Part shown: positions 33,427-41,719 of the stretch, one piece after another
Layout of the letters: the number at the start of each line of letters is the position of its first letter
Numbering within the stretch: position 1 is the stretch's first letter
NCBI RefSeq assembly: GCF_014137995.1
Contig: NZ_JACGWV010000001.1
Coordinates: 3,472,001-3,536,000, forward strand
Source: Promicromonospora sukumoe
GTDB lineage: Bacteria; Actinomycetota; Actinomycetes; Actinomycetales; Cellulomonadaceae
Direction: 5' to 3'
DNA length: 64,000 bases
Made by a program: the position numbers and the translations under genes
Notes under the pieces: generated by a model
The model's database searches: none
What the model was told of the DNA's origin: nothing
The model's input: the letters and a program-made list of their open reading frames with translations, nothing else

Positions 33427-35514
33427 GTGCCTGACCACACCGGTAGATCCCGGAAGACGACAGACGCCGTCGCAGCCAGTTCGGACCGCGAGTCCCGCCG
33501 CCGTGTGACCAAGCTGATCCGGCACCTGAGCACGCCCGAAGGGCGCGCCGACCCCCACGCCGTCTACGACGAGCTGCGGGCCATGGGCCCGGCGGTACGC
33601 ATGCCGTGGGGAGCCTGGATGGTCACCTCGCACGGCGCGAGCCACGAGGTGCTCAGCGGATCCGGCTGGCGCACCGTGGACGCCGCCTGGCGCACCGCGC
33701 GCCAGCCGACGTGGGTGCGGCACCCGGGCCTGAAGTTCCTGCACGACTCCGCGCTCGGCACCAACCCGCCCGGGCACGCCGGGCTGCGCCGCAGCCTTGG
33801 CTCGTTCGTCTCGCCGCAGTCGGTCGCTGACCTCACACCGCAGATCGTCCAGACCGTCCACGAGTACCTCGACCGGTTCGATGCGGTGCTGCGCGCCGAC
33901 GGCGAGGCGGACTTCGGGGCCCTGGTCGGCGACCGGCTGCCCATGGCGGTGCTCTGCATCGTTCTCGGGCTGCCGCGCGAGGACATCCCGCTGCTGTGCG
34001 AGATGAGCCGCAAGCTCTCGAACGTGCACGACCTCGCGCCGAGCAAGGCGCGGATGGCGCAGGCCGACCGCGCGGGCAAGCTGTGGAACGCGTACTGGGA
34101 ACAGCTCGTCGCCCAGCCCAGACCCCGGCTCCCGGAGGACTCCCCGCTGGGAATGTGGCTCGACACAGAGACCGACCCCGCGGTGCGCGCGGTGGCCGGC
34201 TCCCAGCTCAACGTCATGATCGAGGCGGGCCTCGAGACGACGACGTCCCTGCTGTCCGACGGCGTGGTGCAGCTCCTGCGCCGGCCCGACCAGGCCACGT
34301 GGATGCTCGAGCACCCGGAAGCCGTGCACGGCGCCGTCGAGGAGCTGGTTCGCTTCGTATCGCCCGTACAGCTCATGACCCGGTACGCGGCGCAGGACAC
34401 GGAGCTGCCGGGCGGCATCCCGGTGACAGCCGGGCAGATCGTGCACGCCGTGGTCGCCGCGGCCAACCACGACCCCGACGCCTACGACTCGCCGCACGAC
34501 CTGAACCTCTCGCGCCCACCCCGCCGCAACCTCGCCTTCGGCGTGGGCATGCACTACTGCCTAGGCGCGCCGCTGGCCCGTCTGGAAGCGACGACACTGT
34601 TCCCCGAGGTGCTGCAGCGGTTCGATCTCGAGCTCGCCGGGCCAGTGGGCTACGACGAGACCCTCGCCTTCCGCGGAACACGTTCGGTGCCGGTACGGCG
34701 GCGACCCCGTCCAGCCGCGACCGCGGGTGCTGGTGCGGCGGTGGCCGCTGGTGAGAGCGCGTCCGCCGCCGGACCCGTCGTGGTCAACCGCGAGGACGCC
34801 GTGCTGGTGGTGACCCTCACGCGACCCGACGGCGACAACCGGCTCGACCGAGCGACGCTGACCGCCCTGGGCGACGTGCTCACGACGCTGCCCGACGACG
34901 TCGCCGCCGTCGTGCTGCGCGCCGAAGGGAGCCACTTCTGCATAGGCGGCGACCTGGACGAGCTCGGCCAGCTCGCCACCAACGACCCCGACGGCTACCG
35001 GAACCTCGTCGAGCTCAGCGACGAGGTGCTGCGCGCCTGGCGCACCTGCCCGGCGGTGACAGTCGCGGCGCTGCACGGCAACGTCGCCGGAACAGGGCTC
35101 GGGCTGGCGGTCGCGAGCGACCTGCGCGTGGCCGCCGAGGACGCACGGTTCCGCGCGCCCGAGACGGTCGTCAGCATCCCGGTGGGTCCGAGCGAGGTGC
35201 TGGACCGCCTGGTTGCCGAGATCGGTTCCGGCCGGTCCCGCGCGATGCTGCTGCTCGGCGATGCCGTCAACGCCCAGGAGGCGCTGGAGGGCGGGCTCGT
35301 GCAATCCGTCGTCCCGACCGAGAACGTGTGGGCCGAGGCCAAGCGCCTGGCCCGGCGCATCGCCCGGCGCGACCGGGAGGCTATCCGCGTCACCAAGCAG
35401 ACGATGGCCCGGCTTCCGCACGACGGTCCCGATCCGACGGAGGGCACCGACGTGTGGGAAGCACCACTAGCCCAGGCCCTGCGGCGCCGGATCACCCTTG
35501 CCGACGCGAGGTAG
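33427..35514 (+). CDS. cytochrome P450 fused to enoyl-CoA hydratase/isomerase
   Basis: A 695-residue two-domain protein. Residues 1 to about 425 are a complete P450: oxygen-binding AGLETT at 267-272, ExxR as E306-L-V-R309, and haem loop FGVGMHYCLG at 371-380 with Cys378. An Ala/Gly/Arg linker of about 25 residues follows. Residues about 450-695 form a crotonase fold: FCIGGDLDEL near 504-513 and GNVAGTGLGLAVASDL near 551-566 form the oxyanion hole, followed by APETVVSIPVGPSEV. The join is in frame with no stop or new start, so it is a real fusion. It suggests oxidation and hydration or isomerisation of one acyl-CoA or tethered substrate (inference). GTG start, AAGGAG upstream. Confidence 0.9.
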   Translation: MPDHTGRSRKTTDAVAASSDRESRRRVTKLIRHLSTPEGRADPHAVYDELRAMGPAVRMPWGAWMVTSHGASHEVLSGSGWRTVDAAWRTARQPTWVRHPGLKFLHDSALGTNPPGHAGLRRSLGSFVSPQSVADLTPQIVQTVHEYLDRFDAVLRADGEADFGALVGDRLPMAVLCIVLGLPREDIPLLCEMSRKLSNVHDLAPSKARMAQADRAGKLWNAYWEQLVAQPRPRLPEDSPLGMWLDTETDPAVRAVAGSQLNVMIEAGLETTTSLLSDGVVQLLRRPDQATWMLEHPEAVHGAVEELVRFVSPVQLMTRYAAQDTELPGGIPVTAGQIVHAVVAAANHDPDAYDSPHDLNLSRPPRRNLAFGVGMHYCLGAPLARLEATTLFPEVLQRFDLELAGPVGYDETLAFRGTRSVPVRRRPRPAATAGAGAAVAAGESASAAGPVVVNREDAVLVVTLTRPDGDNRLDRATLTALGDVLTTLPDDVAAVVLRAEGSHFCIGGDLDELGQLATNDPDGYRNLVELSDEVLRAWRTCPAVTVAALHGNVAGTGLGLAVASDLRVAAEDARFRAPETVVSIPVGPSEVLDRLVAEIGSGRSRAMLLLGDAVNAQEALEGGLVQSVVPTENVWAEAKRLARRIARRDREAIRVTKQTMARLPHDGPDPTEGTDVWEAPLAQALRRRITLADAR

Positions 35515-35570
35515 CGGCTCCTCGTCGACGAAAGGCCGGCGGGGCCAGCGACAATGCTGGCCCCGGGAAG

Positions 35571-35625
35571 CGCGCCCGAGACGATCGTCAGCATTCCGGT
35601 CGGCCCGAGCGAGGTGCCGGACCGG
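35571..35625 (+). pseudogene. duplicated 55-bp fragment of the crotonase coding sequence
   Basis: These 55 bases match 35154-35208 inside the fusion gene at 49 positions and would encode APETIVSIPVGPSEVPD. Nothing on either side continues the crotonase. The fragment is a relic of a second crotonase copy or a local duplication, lying just past the fusion gene. Confidence 0.75.
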
Positions 35626-35740
35626 AACTCGCGGCACCCGTCGCCATGGCGGTCGGCGCGTCCCGTCAAGGCGGTTCAGGCACGACTGGCCACAAGGACG
35701 CGAGTGAGACCCTGGACACCTACTGGTATCACCACGGCCT
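35626..35740 (+). pseudogene. decayed tyrosine recombinase C-terminus
   Basis: Three frame pieces read together as the end of a phage-type integrase: AMAVGAS, then VKAVQARL at 35665-35688 in the next frame, then GHKDASETLDTYWYHHG after a one-base loss at 35686-35690. The GH, and the Tyr ten residues after its His, fit the catalytic GH and nucleophile Tyr of tyrosine recombinases. Two frameshifts and the missing N-terminus make it non-functional. It lies about 90 bases from the 3' end of rnpB. Confidence 0.6.
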
Positions 35741-35831
35741 TCAGGCCAGGCGACCATGGCGCAACTGCGAACGTGATCTCGCCCCTGGAAGCCTCCGACT
35801 GATGCTCCGATGCAGGTCAGGGCCTTAAAAG

Positions 35832-36233
35832 CGGACGAGCCGGTCTGTACGCCGGGTTCTGTTCCCGCGCGCGGTTGCCCCCGCGCGGGCGACGGTCATC
35901 CATCTAGGCCCTGCGTTGCCGCAGGGCTCGAGCGGTCTACCCGGCTGTGCTTCTCGCGAGGAGAATCGGGCGAGCAGCCCTCGAACACAGCCTGTCTGAC
36001 CTTGCTCCAGGTGGGGTTTACCTAGCCGCCGCCGTCACCGGCGGCGCTGGTGGTCTCTTACACCACCGTTTCACCCTTACCCCCGGTCCGGAGACCGAGG
36101 GCGGTCTGTTTTCTGTGGCACTGTCCCGCGGGTCACCCCGGGTGGCTGTTAACCACCACCTTGCCCTGTGGAGCCCGGACGTTCCTCGGCGGGCACCCGA
36201 GGGTGCCCGACGCGACCGCCCGACCGACTCGTC
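35832..36233 (-). ncRNA. rnpB: RNase P RNA, class A
   Basis: The catalytic RNA of RNase P, which matures tRNA 5' ends. On the minus strand all conserved blocks are present in order: GAGGAACGTCCGGGCTCC, CCACAGAAAACAGACCGCC, GGTAAGGGTGAAACGGTGG, GTAAGAGACCACCAGCG, GGCTAGGTAAACCCCACC, GAGGGCTGC, CTAGATGGATGACCGTCG and the closing ACAGAACCCGGCGTACAGACC. The 5' and 3' ends pair (GACGAGTCGG with CCGGCTCGTC). Length of about 402 bases is normal for actinobacteria. A TTTT follows the 3' end. Confidence 0.97.
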
Positions 36234-36298
36234 CGCAGGAGAAAGAGTACCGTCAACCCTCCATCCCGCTCGCCACGGCAGCCGGTTAGACAACGCCG

Positions 36299-36682
36299 TC
36301 ACACGTCCACGCGATAGCTCAGCGCGAGCTCGTCGCCCGACACCCCGCGAATGCCCCAGTTCTCGCGCGGGCTCTCCAGGATCACGATCTCCAGGTCGTC
36401 CGCGGACAGCCCGAGGCGCGGCGCGACGTCGTCGTACAGGGTGGCGATCAGCGCGCGCTTGGCCTCGCGGCTGCGGCCGGTGAAGCAGACGATCTCGACG
36501 ACCAGGTAGGCGTCCGAGCGCGGGGCGACCAGGTCGCCGTCGTCCAGCAGGAGGAAGCGGTGGAACCGCTTCTCCGCGGGGAGCTGCCAGGTGCGCACGA
36601 GCGCCTCGTGCAGCGCGTCGGAGACCTCCGCGCGCCGCTCGCCCCAGACCGACCGGTTCCCGTACACCTTGACCTGCGCCAT
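36299..36682 (-). CDS. tautomerase family protein
   Basis: A 127-residue protein of the Tautomerase_2 type. It starts MAQVKVYGNRSVWGERRAE and contains LPAEKRFHRFLLLDDGDLV and the conserved ILESPRENWGIRG near the C-terminus. The catalytic N-terminal Pro of classical 4-OT enzymes is replaced by Ala, as often in this subfamily, so activity is uncertain. The ATG at 36680-36682 gives the conserved start. It lies just upstream of rnpB on the same strand. Confidence 0.85.
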   Translation of the reverse strand: MAQVKVYGNRSVWGERRAEVSDALHEALVRTWQLPAEKRFHRFLLLDDGDLVAPRSDAYLVVEIVCFTGRSREAKRALIATLYDDVAPRLGLSADDLEIVILESPRENWGIRGVSGDELALSYRVDV

Positions 36683-36743
36683 GCCCGCCAACCTAGTGGG
36701 CCGGCCCGGGCGACCTACCCGGACGGCGACTTAGGCTAGGCGG

Positions 36744-37586
36744 GTGCTCCTGCTCCTGCCGCCCTCCGAGGGCAAGACGCCCGCGCCCGACGGCGCCGCG
36801 CCCCTCGACCTGACCGCCCTGGCCCACCCGGAGCTCACCGCCCGACGTCGGCAGGTGCTGGCGGAGCTGGCCCAGGTCAGCGCGCGGCCCGGGGCGACGG
36901 CGGCACTCGGCGTCAGCGACGGGCTCGCCGACGAGGTGGCGCGCAACACCACGCTCCACGAGGCGCCGGCGGCCCCCGCGGCCGAGGTCTACACGGGCGT
37001 CCTGTACACGGCGGCCGGCCTGGCCACCCTGCCCGACGCCGCCGCGCGGCGCGCCCAGGCCAGCGTCCTCACCTTCTCGGGGCTGTGGGGCGTGGTCGCG
37101 CCCGGCGACCGCATCCCCGCCTACCGGCTCGGCATGGGCGTCGGCCTGCCCGACGCCGGCCGGCTCGCCACGTTCTGGAAGCCCGCCCTCGCGGAGGTGC
37201 TCGACGCGCGGGCCGCGGGCGACGTCGTCGTCGACTGCCGGTCGGCGACCTATGTCGCGGCGTGGAAGCCGCGGACTGTCGGGGTGGGCGCCGACGGGAC
37301 GCCGCCCGCCGAGTGGGTCGAGGTGCGTGTGCTGCGCGAGACCGACGGGAAGCGGACCGTCGTGTCGCACAACGCCAAGCACACCCGCGGGGTGCTGGCC
37401 GGGCACCTGCTGCGCCGCGAGCACGAGGCCCGGACCAGCGAGGACGTGCTCAAGGCCGCCCAGGAGCTGGTCGGGTCGGTGGTGCTCACGGAGATCGGCT
37501 CGGGCAAGGACCAGACGCTGATCGAGGCGAACCTGCTGGACGGCAAGCCCCGCGGCCCGCGAACGCTGGAGCTGGTCCTGGCCTGA
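36744..37586 (+). CDS. yaaA: peroxide stress protein YaaA/DUF328
   Basis: A 280-residue YaaA-family protein. The N-terminal LLLLPPSEGKTPAP and the middle LTFSGLWGVVAPGDRIPAYRLGMG are the signature blocks, and VVSHNAKHTRGVLAGHLL is the conserved C-terminal block. In E. coli YaaA lowers intracellular iron and protects DNA from peroxide. The start is GTG at 36744. A 64-base hairpin lies about 75 bases past its stop. Confidence 0.92.
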   Translation: MLLLLPPSEGKTPAPDGAAPLDLTALAHPELTARRRQVLAELAQVSARPGATAALGVSDGLADEVARNTTLHEAPAAPAAEVYTGVLYTAAGLATLPDAAARRAQASVLTFSGLWGVVAPGDRIPAYRLGMGVGLPDAGRLATFWKPALAEVLDARAAGDVVVDCRSATYVAAWKPRTVGVGADGTPPAEWVEVRVLRETDGKRTVVSHNAKHTRGVLAGHLLRREHEARTSEDVLKAAQELVGSVVLTEIGSGKDQTLIEANLLDGKPRGPRTLELVLA

Positions 37587-37660
37587 GGGCCCCGGCGTCG
37601 TCCCTGCTGGTTCCGGCTGGCCGTCTCCCCGCTGGCACCCTCCCCGCTGATGGCACCTTC

Positions 37661-37724
37661 CCTTCGAGACCTAGGTTTCTTCGCTTTGGGGCCGCCGAAA
37701 GCGAAGAAACCTAGGTCTCGAAGG
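37661..37724. repeat. perfect 27-bp inverted repeat (family C)
   Basis: Arms 37661-37687 and 37698-37724 are perfectly complementary over 27 bp, around a ten-base GC-rich loop. The arms hold CCTAGG and AT-rich GTTTCTTCG, unlike the local composition. It lies about 75 bases past the yaaA stop and before the MFS gene. It is probably a terminator; arms this long and perfect are unusual. Confidence 0.8.
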
Positions 37725-37791
37725 TGATGTCCGGGGCCAGGTGGGCCGCAACCCTGGCGCTGATGCCTACCGACCGGTTGGATGTGCGGTC

Positions 37792-39066
37792 ATGAGGATC
37801 AGCAGCCTGACGGGCGCCAGGATCGCAGTCGCCGCGGCGTTCTTCGCGCAGGGCTTCGTCTTCATCAGCCTCACCACCCGGCTGCCGCGGTTCCTGGAGC
37901 AGTGGGGGCTCGACGAGGTGGCGCTCTCCCTGCTGCTGCTCATGATGGTGCTGCTCGCCGGTGTCGGATCGCTGGTCGCCGAGCGCGCCGCGCACCGCGT
38001 CGGCAGCGCGCCGATGCTCCGGCTCGGGCTCGCGCTGATGGTCGTCGCCGTCCCGGCGATCACGCTGGCCCCCGCGGTCGGCTTCTTCGTCGGCGGGGTG
38101 GCGCTCTACGGGATCGCGCTCGGTCTGGTCGACGCGACCTCCAACATGCAGGCCGTCGACCTGGAGCACCGGTACGGCCGCCCCATCCTGCCGTCGTCGC
38201 ACGGGTACTGGACAACCGGCGGCATCATCGCCGCCGCCATCGCCCTCGCCACGGGGCGCCTCTCCCCCGAGGTGGGCGCGTTCGTCGCGGTCGTGCCGCT
38301 GGCGATCGCGTTCGCGCGCTTCGTCCCGCGGGTCGCGCCCGGGGCCGACGTCGGGCCGGGGGTGGGCGTCGCTCCCCCTCATCAGGCCGCGCCGTCGGAC
38401 GCCGCACCCGTCCCCGCGCCGGTCCCGTGGAAGCCGATCTGGCTCGTGGGCGCCGGGCTGGTCGTGTTCTACATGGTCGACACCACGGCCTCGACCTGGG
38501 GACCCGTCTACCTGGCGCGGTCGTTCGACGCGCCCGGCAACCTCGTGGCCCTCGCGACCTTCCCCTACCTCGTGACGTCGATCGTGGTGCGGCTGGCCGG
38601 CGGAGCGCTCGTGACCCGGTTCGGGGTGACGCCGCTGCTCCGGATCGGCGCGGTCGTCGCCAGCGGGGCCCTGGCGCTGGTGGCCCTGGCGCCGACCTGG
38701 CAGGTCGCGGTCGCCGGCTTCACGGTTCTCGGCGCGGCGGTCGCGTTGGTGGCCCCGCTCAGCTTCTCGGCGGCGGGCCGCATCGCGGCGGGGCCGACGG
38801 CGGACGGCCCGGCTGCCGGCGACGCCACGACGGACGGCACCCCGGCGGACGGGACGACGTCGGCCGAGCCCGACCGCGCCCGGACCGACGCCGTCATCGC
38901 GCGCTTCAACCAGTTCAACTACGTGGGCGCGCTGCTCGGCGCGGTGCTCACCGGCTTCGTCGGCGCCGACAACCTGCGGCTCGGGTTCGCCCTGCCCGCC
39001 GTCCTCGTACTCGCCCTGGTGCCGCTCGCGCCGGCCTTTGCCCGGGGCGCGCTCAGCCGTCGGTAG
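37792..39066 (+). CDS. MFS transporter
   Basis: A 424-residue major facilitator with about 12 membrane helices. It starts with VAVAAFFAQGFVFISLTTRLP, has the loop motif VAERAAHRVGSA between helices 2 and 3, and shows a central cytoplasmic loop rich in Ala/Pro (residues about 180-220). A second hydrophilic insert of about 40 residues, rich in Gly/Thr/Asp, lies between late helices. It resembles the FucP/DUF895-type sugar or drug permeases; the substrate is unknown. The ATG at 37792 is used. Its last 14 bases overlap the convergent phosphatase gene. Confidence 0.85.
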   Translation: MRISSLTGARIAVAAAFFAQGFVFISLTTRLPRFLEQWGLDEVALSLLLLMMVLLAGVGSLVAERAAHRVGSAPMLRLGLALMVVAVPAITLAPAVGFFVGGVALYGIALGLVDATSNMQAVDLEHRYGRPILPSSHGYWTTGGIIAAAIALATGRLSPEVGAFVAVVPLAIAFARFVPRVAPGADVGPGVGVAPPHQAAPSDAAPVPAPVPWKPIWLVGAGLVVFYMVDTTASTWGPVYLARSFDAPGNLVALATFPYLVTSIVVRLAGGALVTRFGVTPLLRIGAVVASGALALVALAPTWQVAVAGFTVLGAAVALVAPLSFSAAGRIAAGPTADGPAAGDATTDGTPADGTTSAEPDRARTDAVIARFNQFNYVGALLGAVLTGFVGADNLRLGFALPAVLVLALVPLAPAFARGALSRR

Positions 39067-39775
39067 GCACGCCGACGGCGGTCACCTCGGTGGTGCCGTC
39101 CGCCCAGAGGCGCAGCACCGACAGCGACGCGGGCGGGATGCGCAGCCGCGACCAGTGGGAGGCGGGTGCCCCGAGAGCCTGCCCGACGGCGGTCCGGATC
39201 TGCCCGGCGTGCCCCACCACCACGACCGTGCGGTCCACGCCCCCGGCCAGCAGGTCGGTCAGGCCGTCCCACACGCGGGCGCCGAGCTGCGCGTACGACT
39301 CGCCGTCGGGCGGCGCGAAGGTGCCGGTCGAGCGCCACCGCTCCAGGTCCCCCGGCCAGTCCTGCTCGACCTCCTGCGCGGTACGCCCCTGCCACTTCCC
39401 GAACCGGAACTCGGCGAACCGGTCGTCGGTGGTGACGTGCAGCCCGAGGCGGCGTCCGACGGCGGCCGCCGTCTCCTGGGCGCGCACCGCCGGGGACGCG
39501 ACGAGCGCCGTCGGACGAGGCAGGTCCGGCCAGAGGCCGCCGCCGCGCATGCCGCCCGACGAGCGCGCCCCGGCCCGGGGCGCGCGGCCGATGCGGAACA
39601 CGGCGTCCGCGGCCTGGGCGGCCTGAATCCTGCCGTGAGGACTCAGCGCGGGGCCCGGGACGTCCGACCCGGAGCCGACGCCGGCCTCCGTCAGCGGGGT
39701 CACGCCGTGCCGCACGAGGACCACGGTGAGCGGAAGGGCGGCGTCCAGGCGCGGGGTTGCTCCCGCGGAACTCAT
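39053..39775 (-). CDS. histidine phosphatase family protein
   Basis: A 240-residue phosphoglycerate-mutase-like enzyme with VVLVRHGVTPLTEAG near residue 20 and VVVVGHAGQIRTAVG near residue 190. FAEFRFGKWQGRTAQEV is typical of the CobC/acid-phosphatase subgroup. In mycobacteria a related domain is fused to RNase H next to a zinc-ribbon protein; here the zinc-ribbon gene is directly upstream with an ATGA overlap (39772-39775), so the pairing is kept without the RNase H domain. Confidence 0.88.
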   Translation of the reverse strand: MSSAGATPRLDAALPLTVVLVRHGVTPLTEAGVGSGSDVPGPALSPHGRIQAAQAADAVFRIGRAPRAGARSSGGMRGGGLWPDLPRPTALVASPAVRAQETAAAVGRRLGLHVTTDDRFAEFRFGKWQGRTAQEVEQDWPGDLERWRSTGTFAPPDGESYAQLGARVWDGLTDLLAGGVDRTVVVVGHAGQIRTAVGQALGAPASHWSRLRIPPASLSVLRLWADGTTEVTAVGVPTDG

Positions 39776-40527
39776 CCGGCGGCAGCGCCCGTCGGCGACG
39801 CGACGCGCACCAGGATGCGGCCGCACTCCTCGCAGCGCACGACGGCGTCGGGCGCCGCGCTGCGGATCTTGTCCAGGTCGACCGGCGGCAGGTCCATGCG
39901 GCAGCCGTCGCAGCGGTTGCCGTTCAGCACCGCCGCGCCCGTGCCGCCGAGCTGCGTGCGGATCTTCTCGTACAGGCTGACCAGACCGGCGTCGAGCCCG
40001 TCGATCGTCGTCACCCGGCTGGCCGCGAGCGCCGCGACCTGCGCGTCGAGGTCGGCCCAGCCGGCGTCGCGCTCGCCCTCGACCTTGGTCTTCTCGGCGA
40101 CGAGCTCGTCGTTCGCGGACTCGACCTTGGCCAGGGCGTCCTCGTGGGCCTCGAGACGCTCCATGACGTCCAGCTCGACCTCTTCGAGCGCCGACTGGCG
40201 CGCGGCGAGGGAGCGGAGCTCGTCGGTGAGCGCGACGGCGTCCTTGGCGGTGACGCTGCCCGTGTCCAGGCGCTGCTGGTCGCGTGCGGCGCGGTTGCGG
40301 ACCTGCTCGACGTCGCCCTCCGCCTTGGTGAGCTCGCGCTTGAGGTCGGCCACCCGGGTCCGCGACTCGACGAGCGAGGCGCGCAGGTCGGCGATCCGGC
40401 CGTCGAGCTCGGTCAGCTGCGTGAGCGCGGGCAGGCTCTTGCGCTGGTGGGCGAGCTGCTGAGCGCGGGTGTCGAGCGCCTGGACCTCCAGCAGCCTGCG
40501 CTGGTCTTCGGGTGGTGCAGTAGCCAC
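39772..40527 (-). CDS. coiled-coil zinc-ribbon protein
   Basis: A 251-residue protein: a long antiparallel coiled coil (residues about 10-190, rich in Glu/Arg/Ala/Leu) followed by a C4 zinc ribbon, NRCDGCRMDLPP and VRCEECGRILVR. The family is conserved in actinobacteria and thought to bind RNA or the ribosome. The GTG at 40525-40527 is chosen because AGAGGA precedes it; a TTG 13 codons earlier is weaker. It is coupled by overlap to the phosphatase downstream. Confidence 0.85.
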   Translation of the reverse strand: MATAPPEDQRRLLEVQALDTRAQQLAHQRKSLPALTQLTELDGRIADLRASLVESRTRVADLKRELTKAEGDVEQVRNRAARDQQRLDTGSVTAKDAVALTDELRSLAARQSALEEVELDVMERLEAHEDALAKVESANDELVAEKTKVEGERDAGWADLDAQVAALAASRVTTIDGLDAGLVSLYEKIRTQLGGTGAAVLNGNRCDGCRMDLPPVDLDKIRSAAPDAVVRCEECGRILVRVASPTGAAAG

Positions 40528-40637
40528 GGGAGGCGTCCTCTCGGTCGTGATCTGGGGGTGGTCCAACGCTACCCCGCGACCGACGGCGCGGGCGCACGCG
40601 GGCGGGGCTCGCGCCGGGACCGCGCCAGGCCCGAGCG

Positions 40638-40685
40638 ACGTGTCAGACGCTCAGGTCACCCGGGGGACCTGAGCGTCTGACACGT
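40638..40685. repeat. 48-bp palindrome (family B)
   Basis: Two 24-bp arms meet at CCCGGG without a loop and pair at 23 of 24 positions. It starts 36 bases past the stop of the Nif3-like gene on the minus strand. Sequence and form match the palindrome at 12694-12739. Terminator-like position. Confidence 0.8.
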
Positions 40686-40720
40686 GCGGGGGTGGGGAGG
40701 CTTCGCGGGGCTGGGGAGGG

Positions 40721-41674
40721 TCAGCGGGACGGGACCTGGCCCGTCCAGGGGTCGGTGACGAGCTCGCTGACGCGGGCCTCGACCGCGAGGCCGTCGGCCG
40801 CGAGCGCCGCGGCGAGGTCCTCGACGGCATAGCGCAGCCACGGCCACTCGCTGGCGTAGTGGGCGGTGTCCACGAGGAACGGGGTGCCCGCCGGCCCGGG
40901 GGCGCCGGCCGCGCGGGACTCGAACTCGGCGCGTTCGCGCAGCTCGGAGGCGGGGTGGTGGCGCAGGTCGGAGGTGACGTAGACGTCGGCGGCGGCGGCG
41001 CGGACGGCGTCGAAGTAGCCGTCGCCGGACCCGCCGAGGACGGCGGCCGTGGTCACCGTGGCGTCCGGGTCGCCGGAGAAGCGGATGCCCTGGGCGGTGG
41101 CGGGCAGCGCGGCGGCGACCCGGCGGGCGAAGGCGGCGAGGGTGGTGGGCTCGGCGAGCCGGCCGACGCGGCCGATGCCGCGGGCCCCGGCGTCGTCGTC
41201 CGAAGCCGTGCCGCTCACCTCGAGCGGGTGCCGGTCGGTGATGCCGACCAGGTCCGCGAGGGCGTCGGCGACGCCGCGCGGGGCGGCGTCGGCGTTGGTG
41301 TGCGCGACGTGCAGGGCGCAGCCGCCCGTGAGCAGCCGGTGCACCACGGAACCCTTGAAGGTCGTGGCGGCCACGGAGCTGGTGCCGCGCAGGAACAGGG
41401 GGTGGTGGGTGACCAGCAGGTCGGCGCCCCAGTCCAGGGCCTGGTCGACGACGGCGGACACCGGGTCGACCGCGAAGAGGACCTTGCGCACCGGGGCGGC
41501 CGGATCGCCGGCCACGAGGCCGACGGCGTCCCACCCCTCCGCCGTCGACGGCGGGTAGAGGCCGTCCAGGGCGCCGACCACCTGGGCCAGCGTGGGCCGC
41601 TCGTCGGACGGGGCGGCTGGGCCTGGGTCGGCCGTGGCCGGGACGTCGGGCGCGGGGGTGTCGCTGCTGCTCAC
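40721..41674 (-). CDS. Nif3-like dinuclear metal centre protein
   Basis: A 317-residue Nif3/GTP cyclohydrolase I type 2-like protein. Metal-binding signatures are LLVTHHPLFLRG in the N-terminal third, VAHTNADAAPRGVADALADLVG, and the C-terminal DTAHYASEWPWL (His and Glu ligands). An internal loop ends GSGDGYFDAVRAAAADVYVTSDLRHH. Members form hexameric rings with two metal ions and unknown substrate. The start codon lies 45 bases from the divergent luxS gene. Confidence 0.9.
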   Translation of the reverse strand: MSSSDTPAPDVPATADPGPAAPSDERPTLAQVVGALDGLYPPSTAEGWDAVGLVAGDPAAPVRKVLFAVDPVSAVVDQALDWGADLLVTHHPLFLRGTSSVAATTFKGSVVHRLLTGGCALHVAHTNADAAPRGVADALADLVGITDRHPLEVSGTASDDDAGARGIGRVGRLAEPTTLAAFARRVAAALPATAQGIRFSGDPDATVTTAAVLGGSGDGYFDAVRAAAADVYVTSDLRHHPASELRERAEFESRAAGAPGPAGTPFLVDTAHYASEWPWLRYAVEDLAAALAADGLAVEARVSELVTDPWTGQVPSR

Positions 41675-41719
41675 GCGAAGCAGCGTAGTACGCGGCCCGG
41701 AACGGCATAGGCTCTTGCC

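Noticed and set aside
35831..36240. Plus-strand reading frames across rnpB
   Set aside because: The sequence is fully explained as RNase P RNA on the minus strand.
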